Assembly (NCBI RefSeq): GCF_000003815.2
Contig: NC_049984.1
Span: 18,460,573 to 18,524,572 of the forward strand
DNA: 64,000 nt
Direction: 5' to 3'
Origin: Branchiostoma floridae
Taxonomy: Eukaryota > Chordata > Leptocardii > Amphioxiformes > Branchiostomatidae
In this document: positions 13,201 to 41,631 of the stretch, piece by piece
Layout of the letters: the number at the start of each line of letters is the position of its first letter
Numbering within the stretch: the stretch's first letter is position 1
The notes under the pieces: generated by a model
Told to the model about the DNA's origin: nothing
The model's database searches: none
Seen by the model: only the letters and a program-made list of their open reading frames with translations
Program-made: the position numbers and the translations under genes

Positions 13201-16200
13201 AATGCATTTAAATTCGCGGGGATTTCGTGGTAGTAGGAAAAAGAACTGTTTACGGCGGTATTTAGTCCGCGGTAATACCATGCACTGCAGTGTCTTATAA
13301 TTACTGCCATGGAAAAATGTTTGTGGTGGTTTTAAGTTCATGGTGAATTGGCCAAGCAAAAACATAAAACCATCGTGAAAATGTCTGCATTTACAGTACT
13401 AGTAACATCGTTAGCATACTGTAATTGAATAAAATTGAATTTCTGAGTAGAATTAGAAATTATAATTGTAATAAATGTTGCAGAGATTCCCCTGCACCAG
13501 AGGAGCGTGTGACCAAAACAGTGAGTAAGAAGAAGGAAGACTTGGGCGATGACAGTATCGAGGTGAGTTACAAGCAACTATTGGTAACTTGACCTGTATT
13601 TTGATTCTATGTAGATAGTATGTTGCAATGTTTAGGGCACCATTTTTCTAGTTTGAAATATTACCTCGTGTCATTTTTGTTGTCTGTATATTCCAGAGCC
13701 TCCTGTCTATGCCAACCATAAAGGAACAAGAGGTACAAACTCTTCTTTCTGTTTACATACACACATACACACAATGAACTTACTTACATGTGTATGAGTA
13801 TCTGAAGCATATTTTATAAGATATCATTATGTAGGCATTGGGATTGTTTCAATCTCTATATGCTTTAGTAATTCAGTTTATTCATAAGTTATTCCAAAAG
13901 TATGACTTAACAATCCTCACATGAATTTTGTCACATACATACATACAGTGACAGTGATAGAAGTTTCTTACCAGTACTTTCTGTTTAGTTACCAGTGCTA
14001 TCTTCCAGCATGTATGCAACATTCACTGGTTTGTTTTTGTTGCTCATTTAGACAAAAGAGATGGGAGAAGAGATATTCGATCTTCTAAGTAAGCCCACTG
14101 CAAAGGTAAGCTACCCTCTTTGTTTGGAGACTTGTTTTCTAAAGATGAAAATAAGAGTTGATTTTACATCAATTTCCTAATGCTGTATTTTGCTATTCAT
14201 CACTATTATGTTTTGGGATTTTCCCCAAGGACACATCAAAAACTGCCCAAAGTTTGTCTTCGTAGTGAAATAGATAAACTAACACTGAATATTGTCCATC
14301 TTTCAGGAGCAGTCATTGGTCGAAAAGTTCAAGTCACAAGGAGGTACGTTATAATCATCAAATTAATGTCAAATGTGGTTATGATACACAATACACAAAC
14401 ACAATACATATACACAATGCACGCACACAATACACATACTACACAATGCAAACATATAATGCACCCACACAATACACATCAATCAAACAACACGTTTGTG
14501 TTTCAAAAGAATGTTTCTCATAAGCTCCCATGCAAAATTGAATAACCCTACAATAAGCAGATGTTTTTGCCTTCTGTAGGTGCGCAGGTACAGGAGTTCT
14601 GTCCACACGGCACAAAGGAGGAGTGCAGAAAGGAAAGAAGGGCAAACCATGCCTGCAACAAGGTATATGAAAACTACAGTAGTTCAGCTTATATATATTG
14701 ATATCTTTTACTATCTTTCAAACTGACAATAGATTTGATAATGTAGAAATTATAAAAAGGGTACAAAATTCATAGTGTGCTTATTTATAAATATCTCTTG
14801 TTTTATTGAACTGAACCTGAACCTGTTTTACTTTTTGTCCTCAGCTCCATTTCAAGAAAATCATCAAGGACCACACTGATGGTAAGTTCTCTAGATCTGT
14901 TCTGACTGGACAAAATGTGTTTGTAGTTATGTATTTTGCTATCACTGGTTGATTTCGTAAGACATAATCTTCCCATTCAGGATTTTCTTTTGAAATCCAA
15001 AATCAAATTGATTTATGATTTATTAGATATAATAAGAAAGATCATAAATTTTGATAATTGTATGTTTTCAGAATCTCTTGGGGACTGTTCCTTCCTCAAT
15101 ACATGTTTCCACATGGACACATGCAAGGTAACTACTCCTTGTCAGTTTTTCTAACCCAGAAGAAGTCTTGAAGTGTACACATCCAACCTGGTGTTATGTG
15201 AGTTAAGATCACATTTTTTATTGTCAACCATTTTGTGTATCGGTCTTGCAGTGTACCTTAATGTTTACAGAACAATGATTAATTTGCGAAAACTTCAGAG
15301 TGATCTGTGTTGATAAATATATGTATCATGTATTTCACCCTCCAGTATGTCCACTATGAGATAGAGTTCCCAGAGGGAGATGCTAAACTGGACCAGGAGC
15401 AAAAAGTTGCTCTAGCAAAGGCTGTCAAGCCCAAGAACTCAGCACATATCCTGTATCCATCACAGGTAAATCATGCCATTTTTCTGATATTTTTACTGAA
15501 GCCCAGTTTTCAAATAAGTAACAATACCAATGCAAAGTATCAGATTTCTCATGTTGGATCAAATTGTTAGCATGTTTTTCTCTATCAAAACAGTGGGTCC
15601 AGTGCGATATCCGCCGCATTGACATGGAGGTTTTGGGGAAGTTTTCGGTGGTAATGGCTGACCCCCCCTGGGACATCCACATGGACTTGCCCTACGGCAC
15701 CATGACAGATGATGAGATGAGGACCCTGAATGTTTCAGCCATTCAGGATGAGGGTTACATCTTCCTTTGGGTCACTGGCAGGTGAGATTGGAACTTTTTT
15801 TTGAAGTATAAAATAATTCTCATATTTCTTCTTATTTAATCTTCTTAGGCCTTGGAAAAAAATGTTGTGTTTCCTTTTTCAGTCCTTAAAAAGCTAGGGT
15901 CGGTAGGTAGGGGTTATCTTTTATTTTCCAGAGTAGGTAGGGAAACAGGAAACACAACATTTAGGCCTTACTAGTTAATCTATGTGTCTACATATACCTT
16001 GATGTAAGTGACACTAAAGCGTCCCTTCTGTTACCGTTACAGGGCCATGGAACTGGGACGGGAGTGTCTCAAACTTTGGGGGTAAGTACTGATTGTACTG
16101 ATTCACCAGTGTACTATAATTTTTCACACCAGTCATGAGTTTTAAGGTAGAAGGAATGGACTCATTGTATGGTGGATTGTACGGCCAATTGAACTGCCAT

Positions 16201-18285
16201 TCTGATGAATCTATGTACAGAAGTGACAGAATGATCTTAATACAACGATAGCGGTCGCTTCAATAGGAAGAGGAACACATACAGTTTGTCTTGCTATCTG
16301 CCCAACCACAGGTATGAGAGGGTGGATGAGCTGATTTGGGTTAAGACTAACCAGCTGCAGCGGATCATCCGGACAGGCCGCACCGGGCACTGGCTCAACC
16401 ACGGCAAGGAACACTGCCTGGTGAGTACAAGACAGTACAATGTTACGATAACATAAGACCAAATGGAGACATGAAGACACACATATGAATTTTAGGACAG
16501 CCAGAACGTAACTACATTTTTATTTCAAGAAGACACAGGTTAAGTTCTGTTGGTTCTAGAACCCCATTCGAGATAACATACAAGTTTGCTACGCTCCAGC
16601 GCTCCATCAATACTTTCCGTTACACTAGGAAAATCTTACTTATAAAAGAAGGCTGAAGGGGCAGTCACATTTGTCCCACAATGCTCTCTTAGCACTTACA
16701 GTAAGGCTATGACAAAAACAACTGTTCACAAGGATCTATAATCACTTTTTCCATCTCCAGAAAGCTGCATTTTTAATGACACATTCTATCACATGAAAAT
16801 TAATGTGGATTCACCATGTGACCACACCCTAAACTCACTATGAAATTGTGCCAGCATTAATTGGCACTAATTTGGCACCTTGGGCTTTGTTTTTCTGTTG
16901 ATCTTTCTTCTTTTTGTTTACTGGCAGGTTGGGGCAAAAGGCACCCCATTCTGGACCAACAGAGGACTGGATGCTGATGTCATTGTTGCTGAGGTAAGGA
17001 AGCTAGCCTCACTAAGTTATTTCTAGAGTTTGACACAATATAAAGCTGTGAGCAGGTTGAGGAAGTTGTCAGGATCTTGAATTTACTCAAGATCAAGAAT
17101 CAACAAAACTTATCATAGAAGCTCATCTGTGTTGGTAGTAATCATAGTATACAGTACAATGCTAAACTTTCTTCCAATACAAAGGTATACACAGATTGAA
17201 TTTTCAATGACCACTGTTGCCTTCTTCAAGATCAATACTGATGAACCTGAATTGTATCCAGTTTTAATCCTGAAGAAGGTGACGAATTTGATCCCTGTGT
17301 ACTTTTGTGTTGGAAGAAAGTTTAGCATGGTACTTTTAGAGAATTGAAGGATAAAAACAATTTACAGATAATCAGTGTACACTGCACAACAATTTTTTTT
17401 TATTTTTTTTATTACGATTCTCCAAAATACAGTTGAAGGTATGGTGGAACAGGTGTTTCTTGTTAGAAGATGCCTTTTTAAGGCTGCCATACAAATTGTT
17501 TTAAAAAAAAAACATTACCGGTACTCAGTAACACTTGTTGTGTTGCTGAACAGGTACGTGAGACCAGCCACAAGCCTGATGAAGTGTACGGCATCATTGA
17601 GCGCCTCGCCCCCGGTCGCAGGAAGATTGAGCTGTTTGGCAGGATGCACAATGTTCAGCCAAACTGGTTAGTACAGATGTACAACTTTACCTTTTGTTAC
17701 TTTGGCCCTATTTTTGGTCAATGCACATGAATCATGAATGCCAACTCCTATTCTCATAACCTCCATGAAAAATGGAGGTATACTGTAAATGCATTTAAGT
17801 TTGCGGGGACTTAAGCTCATGGTAACATGAAGATGAGTGTTTGCCCCATGTGTGTTGCCAGCAGAATGGAAACGTTTGTGGTGGCTTTGAGTTCACAGTG
17901 AAGCGATAATCGCAAAGTTTCTGCATTTACCGTAGTTTTTGGCATGTCTGTTTGTGTGTGTGTGTCTCTTTGTGTGTTTGCTTACTTGTTTGTGTTCCCA
18001 GATGTTTGTGGTCAGCATAACTTAAGAACAGGTGAATGTATTAAGATGCTGTTTGGTATCTGGGTGGGGAGAGTCAAATATCCTTACCAATATAGGCCAC
18101 TAATATCATCATCATGCAATCTGTAACAAAAAATGTTTACTTGCATTGTCTAACCATCATCCATGTTTTCCAGGGTAACCCTCGGTAACCAGCTGGACGG
18201 AGTACACTTGGTGGACCCTGAGATGGTTGACCGATTCCGACAGAGGTACCCGGACGGAGACAGGAGCTACCTAAAACCCTCCTAA
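10230..18285 (+). CDS. METTL3: METTL3, N6-adenosine mRNA methyltransferase catalytic subunit
   Basis: Catalytic subunit of the METTL3-METTL14 complex that writes N6-methyladenosine on mRNA in the nucleus using S-adenosylmethionine. 19 exons: 10230-10332, 11616-11806, 12214-12287, 12431-12497, 13050-13135, 13484-13562, 13697-13732, 14052-14105, 14307-14343, 14580-14662, 14845-14881, 15072-15127, 15346-15465, 15594-15781, 16043-16081, 16312-16420, 16928-16993, 17554-17666, 18174-18285; 1650 nt, 549 aa (human 580). The start is fixed by [21 protein letters not shown] marks the conserved N-terminal region. Two CCCH fingers lie at about 250-272 (C250, C258, C268, H272) and 288-304 (C288, C294, C300, H304). 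The catalytic DPPW is at about 364-367, followed by LPYGT; the RNA-binding loop [19 protein letters not shown] and the C-terminal [15 protein letters not shown] are intact. All key residues are present, so it should be active. AATAAA overlaps the stop codon. Confidence 0.97.
10767..11325. mobile_element. TTAA-flanked inverted-repeat element (piggyBac/Kolobok-like MITE)
   Basis: Starts TTAAAGGCGCCCAGAGCAGT and ends with the inverse (ACTAAAAACTGCTCTGGGCG, then CCTTTAA), giving arms of about 20 bp and TTAA at both edges. A TTAA target duplication is typical of piggyBac and Kolobok transposons. The 560-bp body has no transposase-like frame, so it is non-autonomous. It lies in METTL3 intron 1. Confidence 0.8.
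11445..11623 (+). repeat. 97-bp tandem duplication spanning the METTL3 exon 2 acceptor
   Basis: The segment containing GATGATGATACGATCCCCCC, the pyrimidine/AG acceptor and the first bases of exon 2 (CAGGGCCCAGTAG) occurs twice with a 97-bp offset, diverged at only a few bases. The downstream copy (acceptor at 11615) is continuous with the real exon. The upstream copy keeps an equivalent AG near 11518 followed by GGGCCCAGTAGCG and then intron-like sequence. Confidence 0.85.
13193..13399. mobile_element. TGCATTTACAGTA-family inverted-repeat element, copy 1
   Basis: Starts TAAATGTAAATGCATTTAAA and ends TGCATTTACAGTA, with internal CGCGGGGA and TTGTGGTGGTTTTAAGTTCA blocks shared with copies at 17781-17934 and 61885-62089. 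A non-autonomous DNA element in a METTL3 intron. Confidence 0.7.
15844..15968. mobile_element. TTAGGCCTAGG-family palindromic element, internally deleted copy
   Basis: About 125 bp: TTAGGCCTTGG, AAAAAATGTTGTGTTTCC and AGGGTCGGTAGGTAGGG facing the inverse GGAAACACAACAT and AGGCCTTA. It consists almost only of the two arms of the 395-bp elements at 33890-34284 and 46925-47319, so it is an internal-deletion derivative. METTL3 intron 14. Confidence 0.8.
17781..17934. mobile_element. TGCATTTACAGTA-family inverted-repeat element, copy 2
   Basis: Begins TACTGTAAATGCATTTAAGT and ends TGCATTTACCGTA. It shares the TTTGTGGTGGCTTTGAGTTC block with the other two copies. METTL3 intron 18. Confidence 0.75.
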
Positions 18286-18290
18286 ATAAA
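18285..18290 (+). terminator. Polyadenylation signal overlapping the METTL3 stop
   Basis: AATAAA starts on the last base of the TAA stop codon. If used, the 3' UTR would be only about 20-30 nt; a more distal site is also possible. Confidence 0.45.
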
Positions 18291-20972
18291 TGTCATTGTC
18301 CAATCACATGGAAGTTCATCTGTGATGAGAGAGTTATGTTCAGAGCCAACACTTGCAAGAATTGACTTACTAGCACCCATATCTTCATATATTAGTATTC
18401 AAATCCAGTCTTTGTCAGGGAATGACTACACGTTGCTGAAGTCTTGTGTATAAAATCATGTGACAGAAGTGGATTCATTTAATTTTCCTCTTCACTCATT
18501 TGTCCCATTTAATCTGAGTGACCTTATCCTTGTATTTCAGCTTGTTGAGAAATGTACAAATTAACTATCTCGGTATGTTTATTTGTACATTTGTACATAT
18601 GAGCTCGGAATGGAAGTGTATTCCTATACTTAAAAAAAGTTTGATGATGATTAACCGAACTGTAAAGCTTATCTTCCACTGGCAGTGATGAAAAGGACAG
18701 AAGCTACATACAGTTACAGTATGAAGTACCGGTACTTATATATGTATTCAGAGGAAATCTTGTAACTTAGGACTGCGAATTTTCCAGAGATGTAGAAGCT
18801 GTTAGATCTGCATCTCGATATTTGAAAAAGGAACATTTTTGGTTGGTAGAGATCTCCCAATAAAAGCTGTTGTTTTTCATTCCATGTTTTGTATAGATTG
18901 ATCCATCTACTGGGCACAAATCAGTAGCATAGTATCAGACAATGAACTTGAATACTAGTATTGTGTAGTATACTACATAGTATGTTTTGTGTATTGCCTA
19001 GGACTATTGTATGGTAGAATGGCAAAATATGAGCTTCACGTGTTTGTTACCTTTGCCAGAATGGCTAAGGTTATGTTTTGGGCTTGTGAGTCTGTGTGTC
19101 TGTGTGTGTGTCTGTGTGTGTGTTAACAGCATAACTCAAGAAGTCTTGGATGAATCCCGATAATATTTGGTAGGTGGGTAGGGGTCGGGAAAACGAAGGT
19201 CAAGTTTGATAATGGGCCCCCTAGCGGCTTGCTAAGGTACTGCAGCAGAACCTCAATTTTTGATATCTCCTGTTCTGGACATGCTGTGATCATGATTTTT
19301 GAGTGGTAGATAGCCCCCGAGGCAGAGAGTAAGTGCTGTGAGTTTGGGCCCCCTAGCGGCTTTTTTGGAACTGCAGGCGCCGGTTTCCTTTCAAACTTTG
19401 GACGAGAGTAACTCTACAACGTGTTGACGGATCGTCATGATGTTTGGTATGTAGATAGAATGAGTGATGACTTACATAATGGTATACTAATTATGCAAAT
19501 CAACAGCTAATTTGCATAATTAATGAGGAAAATTTATAAATCCACTGCATTCCATGATAGGACTTTCAAACTTGTCACATATGTAGCTGGGAAGGAGAGA
19601 AATGTCGATAGATATCAATTATGCAAATGATGGCCTCATTTGCATAATTAATGAGAAATATGAAGATGTTGACGGATCATCATGTTTTTTGGTATGTAGG
19701 TAGCGTAAGTGAAGACAAACATAATGAGATACCAATTATGCAAATCAACAGCTAATTTGCATAATTAATGAGGGTATTTTATAAATTCACTACGTTCCAT
19801 GATAGGACTTTAAAACTTGTCACATATGTAGCTGAGAAAGAGAGAAATGTCAATACATATTTATCATGCAAATGATGCTCTCATTTGCATAATGAGAAAA
19901 TGTGAACGTGTTGACGGATCGTCATGATTTTTGGCATGTAGATAGCCTAAGTGAAGACTTATATAATGTGATACTTATTATGCAAATTAACAGCTAATTT
20001 GCATAATTGATGAGGAAAAGTTTATAAATCCACTGCATTCCATTATAGTACTTTCATCAAAGTTGTCACATATGTAACTGAGAAAGAGGGAAGAGAGTAA
20101 GAGGTGTAATTAAAGACTTTGAAAGAGAATAAGTCAAGAATGGATCAAAGGATCATCATGATTTTTGGTATGCTGATAGCTTAAGTTATGCTTGATACAA
20201 TTTGATATCAATTAATTGTAACTTGGGATCTAATTTACATAATCAATGCCAAAATTTTATAAACCAACTCCAAGCATATAATTATGAAGAAAATGAAATG
20301 AGTAACGCATTTGTCTACAGACATCATTCTACATAACAAACCTGGTTTATTTGGCAAAGGTATGTGTTCGTGGAACTCTAGTTTATATATTGTGATAGAA
20401 GTTTGTGTTTTTTCCAGAGAAAGTGGGAAACATTAAGAAAACAAAAAGGAAGAGTAACTGATATGAAATAAAAACAGCTGATATCGAAAGTACTGGAGAT
20501 GAAATTGTCTTTATTGCTGACAGGATTCAGATGTAAGTATTTGGGAAACGTTGATAGCCAACTCCCTAGTCACTAACGTTAACTTGGAGATCAGGAAACA
20601 CTGGCAACAAGACCACAACATGTTCAGGACCAAAGAATAATGACAAAGATACAAAAACTGGAACTCATGCTGCAGTATGAAAGTCCGCCAACAGGAGGCA
20701 AAACATTGCCCTTGAACTTCCAGTTCACAACACATATTAAAAGTTAACATTACGTTAAATATCATCACAATCCGTCCAGAGGTTGTTGCCATGGATGAGC
20801 GCACACTAACAGACCAAAAACTATACCCCTATTTTTTATGGAGGTAATAAAACTATAGATGAACAGACAGAAACATTTCATGCATTTCCATCTACAGAAC
20901 CTTCCCAGAAAAAAAGTTTTCTTCCTTGTCAGGTAAGTAGGTGAAAGGTCATGACCTCTGTGACATAACAAG
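18291..20972 (+). other. METTL3-DECR1 intergenic region, mostly repeats
   Basis: No gene seen. It holds the METTL3 3' flank, a GT-rich microsatellite at about 19089-19122, a stretch with two GGCCCCCTAGCGGCTT copies (about 19215 and 19347), the octamer-rich tandem repeat, and the DECR1 upstream region. Confidence 0.6.
19422..20260. repeat. About 243-bp tandem repeat with five inverted octamer pairs
   Basis: Units start at GTTGACGGATCGTCATGAT-like sequence near 19423, 19668 and 19909, with a decayed fourth near 20145. Each unit holds ATGCAAAT and ATTTGCAT inverted with a 9-nt centre. Pairs lie at 19493-19517, 19621-19645, 19738-19762, 19866-19890 and 19980-20004. It also carries TCACATATGTAGCTG and TTTATAAAT(C/T)CACT blocks. 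Confidence 0.85.
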
Positions 20973-24929
<3,957 letters not shown>

Positions 24930-25451
24930 ATATGGGAATGATCAAGTCAAGACAAGACAAAACCAAGGGGACCTCAGGATTTTCACTACAGCCAGCAGCA
25001 AATGGATTTTTATAATCATATATTTATATCAGTTACATAAATATAGATCTGAAGATATTGTACCATGTTGTTTCTTATTTATGTCATAACCACCTGAGAA
25101 AATACATAATTTATTCAGAAGTTGAGAATATTTGCTGTCCTCTAACAAAAACTGTAATAACACCAATTGCAGCGTCCGACTCCGGTATTTTGACAACAGT
25201 GCACCTGTATCGAGCGATGTCACACAAAAGGAACAATGAAGAGTATGTTGAATTTGGGATTGCTGGCATCTCATGTAACTCATAACAAATATATATCCTA
25301 CCCATAACTTTGTCTTCTCTTTTTTTCTTACAAAAATATAAAATAACACAAAAAATTAGTCTTCCATTCTTGACAACTTCCCGTCAATAGCTATTGAAAG
25401 GTTGTCTTAGATCTTTGTTGAAAGTTGAAGAAATGTTGACCCTTTGAACCC
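24930..25451. other. DECR1-DHX35 convergent 3' region
   Basis: No coding sequence seen. The two 3' UTRs face each other. TTTATT at 25110-25115 (AATAAA on the minus strand) would end DHX35 about 340 nt after its stop. No perfect AATAAA was found for DECR1. Confidence 0.5.
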
Positions 25452-37865
<12,414 letters not shown>

Positions 37866-38685
37866 GGCTGTTGGGCTTTTGAGTTGTACCTCAGTGAGAT
37901 GACAATGATTCACAGCAACTTCAGCAGGGTAGGAAAACCTTGATACCTGTTGGAGTTAATAAGTGCCTGAGTCACAATCTCTACACACACAAAATGATAT
38001 GGTTATATCGGTCGATCAAAATATTACTATGCAAACATTTTATATTATAATTCTAACTTTAATATTGATTCAGTAATTTTAGAGTAGAGTTCTTCTGTTA
38101 GGCAGGACTCAGGAGTCTCGAATTTGTGTCATACATATTTCCATTTAAATATGTATTTGTATAACCTTTTGTTTATAGATTGAAGGACAAGAATGGCCAT
38201 ATAATTATCTTTTCCAAAATGTTATTTGCAAACCTTTACCATCTTTGTCTAAAGATATGAAATCATATGAGACTACCTGCGCCCCCCTCCCCATCAACAG
38301 AGTCCGCAGAAATATCACTATAGCGCTAGGCCAGGCCAGGTTACGTTAGTAAGGAGCTAGGGAGTTTTTTTCTGAAGTTGTGATATTGTTGTCTTACAAA
38401 AAGTGTAACAATAACTCTTATTAAACTAACGGTTGTCCAGGAACATCGCAAGAAACAACAAGTAAACAACTCACGTTTACCTCAGGGCGCCGCCATGTTG
38501 TTGTGAATAATGTGTACGTTGCATCATGGGAGCAGGGTTCAGTTTCAAAAATAATTTGAAAGATGGCGGAAACCTGGGACGGAGGGAAGCTTCGTGTAGA
38601 CAAAACTCCCGTTTACGACGATTTTGCACTCTGATTAAAGTAATCAGTGATAGCTGAAAGCTTTGTAAAGGTATTAGAATTAAGT
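37866..38685. promoter_or_regulatory. Bidirectional promoter region between DHX35 and MIIP
   Basis: The two start codons are 820 bp apart, divergent. The region carries GCCGCCATGTT at 38489-38499 and AAGATGGCGG at 38560-38569, YY1-like sites on opposite strands about 60 bp apart. On the minus strand GGTAAACGTGAGT near 38476 is a good donor for a DHX35 5' UTR exon joined to the acceptor before 37946. Promoter function is inferred. Confidence 0.6.
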
Positions 38686-40743
38686 ATGGCTGAGTTTCCG
38701 ACAGAATTGGACGATCTGCGGTACGAAAACCAACTTCTGATCAAGAAGCTGCGGAATCGGCAAGCCGCCGTCAAGGAGTCGCTTAAACTCGTCAAAGCGT
38801 CTTCCGTGAGTCAGAAACGACCAAGAGACACTTACAAGGTGCCAGTGGACAAGACGGGAGACGTCTTAGGCGTCAAGGATGTGGAGAACCTTCCCAAGGA
38901 GGCGCGAAGTCCTGACCATAAGAAGACCAGAGTCGGTGACTCTACAGGAGTTGGGTGGGGGTCAGCAGTCGCTAGGCAACCAGCCAGGCTGAGAGTCAGG
39001 ACTCCAAAGAAAGTGACTTTTGTGGACGAAGTTTCTAGGCCAGGAGGACAACTTCAAGACACTGTACAAGGAGTGGAAAGGCTCCCAAGGTTTCACTCAA
39101 CCCCTTTAAGAGAGGATGGAGGAAAGGTGCTGACAGCTGCGACTCAAGATGTTGAAGATGACACCTTCCCTACAGGTGAGTCAACCAGACACCTGTTGTC
39201 AGAACACCTGGCAGGTCAAGAGTCAAGTTTACGTGTTGACCACGAACCACACACCCCTCACCTGTATGATGAAGGAAACAACCGCAGAGCCAAGGAGACA
39301 ACCAAGGTGCCTGGCTCCATCCTCAGGACACCTGTGAAGAGGAGGACCATGGTTGGAGGAGGCAGTAACCATGGTAACCAGTCAGCCATGACGGTGGGGG
39401 AGCTACAGGCCCAGGGACGCGAGGATGACCAGCCTCTGCTGGGCTATGATTGGATCGCTGGGCTGCTGGATAACGATGCGTCCTCGCTGGACCGCTCGGA
39501 GGGCTTCTTCGAGGAGCTGCGAGAATTCCGGAGGGTGAACAGGGAGGAGTGTGAGCACAAGGCAACCCTGGAGGTCAAGACACCACAGGTGAGTTGGGAC
39601 TCATTATAGGTTTCCACTTCCAGGACTGACGTATGCTTTTCTTTTCTACATACTAGTAGTACTAGTAGGCTGCTAAACGCTACGGCCGCATGGCGCGTTG
39701 GTACACCCGATCCCTCTATCTTGGGAGTTAAGCAACGCGCGGTCCAGATAGTTCTTGGATAGTGGACCAACCAAGGATGTCCGGATTGCTGTAGCCTCAC
39801 GAAGCTTTCCATGAAATCGTCTTCCGGGAGGGACGTAAAACGGGGGTCCCATGCCCGAGGAGGTGCCTTGACCACGTTAAACAGCCTCATTACTCACACT
39901 TTGGGTACCTACTGGCTGCAAAATACACCCGATATTATTATTATTATTATTATGAACCAATTGTACAAACTGACTCCTGTTGCTGATTTCTCTACAGTTC
40001 AGCCGACACAAGTCCCCGCTACCCCCCGCGGGAGCCTCGGATGACACTCACGACTGTGTCCACAGCTACAGGCTGAACTCCAGGCTCTTCCCAACCCCCA
40101 TGCACAGCAACTTTGCTGGCGACAGTGAATGTGCCATCTGCAAGTAGGTCATGTTGATAATCCTATTGGGTAAAACCAACTTTCGTTTGATTCTATATTG
40201 TTGCAAGTAGTTTTTCGAAACTGATGGGAAAATTCTTGAAGTGTTAAATTTTGTATGTGACATAAAGGTATTGGTTACATGTAAAATGTCCCCTGCTTAC
40301 ACAATGTTTTTTACAATCCCAGGTCCACAAGAAGTGGTGAGGAGACATTGGAATCTCCAGCTTACGTCCGTGTCAGCGTCCCTCGATCATCCCTGGTGAA
40401 CTCCCTCCGTGTTAAGCCTCACCGAAAACGGAGCTTCGACCCCTCGGACACCGTCGGTCTGTCAGGACACACCCTTGCTGGATGGCAGAATTCTTGTCCT
40501 TCCACCATTCCGGCTGCTTCTAACTTAGACCTGAAGAGCTCTGTACGCTTCCAGCCAGGAGCAAGGTCTATGGCACCAAGTGTCTCTGTAAACACAAGCG
40601 TGGCGTCTAGAACTCGCTCGGCTGACACCAGGACCAGAGAACTGTTGAACACGTCACATGCCATGAGATACAGCCTACAGGTGCTGGAACAGGAGAGGGC
40701 CAAGCACAAACCGGCACACTCCACAAACTACCCTGCTCTGTAA
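38686..40743 (+). CDS. MIIP: MIIP-like protein (migration and invasion inhibitory protein)
   Basis: Homologue of MIIP (IIp45), a vertebrate protein reported to bind IGFBP2 and to restrain cell migration; biochemical role poorly defined. Three exons: 38686-39588, 39998-40143, 40323-40743; 1470 nt, 489 aa (human 388). The start is the ATG of MAEFPTELDDLRYENQLL; an upstream in-frame GTG at 38647 is not used. The N-terminal 30 residues look coiled-coil. The middle is low-complexity and polar. The shared core is LLGYDWIAGLLD, then FFEELREFRRVNREEC, then YRLNSRLFPTP, a CAIC pair, VRVSVPRSSL and KRSFDPSDTVGL..LAGW. These blocks occur in the same order in human MIIP. The extra length is in the disordered N-terminal half. 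The 5S SINE at 39678-39953 lies in intron 1. The gene diverges from DHX35 and probably shares its promoter. Confidence 0.9.
39678..39953 (+). mobile_element. 5S rRNA-derived SINE (SINE3 type), plus strand
   Basis: Head from CGCTACGGCCGCATGGCGCG through GGGAGTTAAGCAACGCGCGG and AGTTCTTGGATAGTGG to GATTGCTGTAGCC mirrors 5S rRNA. A body with GGGAGGGACGTAAAACGGGG (39826-39845) follows, then a 3' tail of (ATT)n ending about 39953. It sits in MIIP intron 1, same strand. Confidence 0.85.
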
Positions 40744-41559
40744 ACCATCTGTTTGCACAGATCTGTTTTCATATGTCATTTTTGTTATGTTAAAGTTTGT
40801 ATAGAAAAGCTAGAAAATTGACTAGGCCATAAGGAAAAACAATTTTTCATTCAACTGTTTAAACTTTTGTTTTTAAGGAACAGTTTTATATTGCATTGTA
40901 GACTTATTCCTTTGAATTTGTACTGGGAAAGGCAGTGTAAGATGTCAATGACTCAATGTACATGTATACCAAGTTCCAAACTTCTGAACTGCTCTTATGG
41001 AAATGCACAGTGATTTTTATCATCATACCAGTTTAATAAAACAAGCTGTATCAACAGAATGTATTTGGAGTCTGAATTTCTGATTGATTTTTAACTAGGG
41101 TTATTAAAAATAAAAGCAACATTTTGCTGGATGATAGCAACAATTTTTTTCAATTTGTAAAATATTCCAAACATTGAAACTGTATCTGCAAACTGCAGTT
41201 TTCCGGTCCAACACTATGCTAATAATCACGTAAAGGTCATAAATTTGGGGTATTTGAAGAGAAAGCACAGAGCAATTTGATGAAGCAAAGGGGAGAAAAC
41301 AGGTTGTTGTAAAGCAAGGGCTGTTTAAAAGCGCCACCATGCGATCAGTACTAGCATTGCACATCCACAACATGTTCATTTCAACGCAAAGTACAATCAT
41401 GCAGGAATACGAGTGATTAGATGAAATGTTATTTCACATCATATAATCATGACACTAACTATCTTTTCTCAAACTTCAAGACCCACACAAAACTGAAAGC
41501 TAGACGTACTACTAAAACGTAGGTATATATACGTTTAATTTCGATTCGTCATCATGCAA
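40744..41559 (+). other. MIIP 3' UTR and spacer
   Basis: AT-rich, no open frame of note. AATAAA at 41035-41040, about 290 nt after the MIIP stop, followed by a T/G-rich stretch, is the likely polyadenylation signal. Confidence 0.6.
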
Positions 41560-41631
41560 TCCCATATGGTCTAGTGGTTAGGATTTGGCGCTCTCACCGC
41601 CAAGGCCCGGGTTCGATTCCCGGTGTGGGAA
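41560..41631 (+). tRNA. tRNA-Glu, anticodon CTC
   Basis: A 72-nt cloverleaf folds cleanly: acceptor stem TCCCATA with TGTGGGA plus discriminator A, D arm TCTAGTGGTTAGGA, anticodon arm TGGCG-CTCTCAC-CGCCA with anticodon CTC, and T arm CCGGG-TTCGATT-CCCGG. A box TGGTCTAGTGG and B box GGTTCGATTCC are the internal RNA polymerase III promoter. A run of T begins 10 bases downstream (around 41638), which serves as terminator. It closely resembles vertebrate tRNA-Glu(CTC). It looks functional, unlike the SINE heads in the window. Confidence 0.95.

Noticed and set aside
19422-20260. CRISPR-like array
   Set aside because: Units are about 243 bp, spacers are not unique, and the host genes are animal.
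38647-38685. Upstream start for MIIP
   Set aside because: The frame opens with GTG, not ATG; the first ATG is at 38686.
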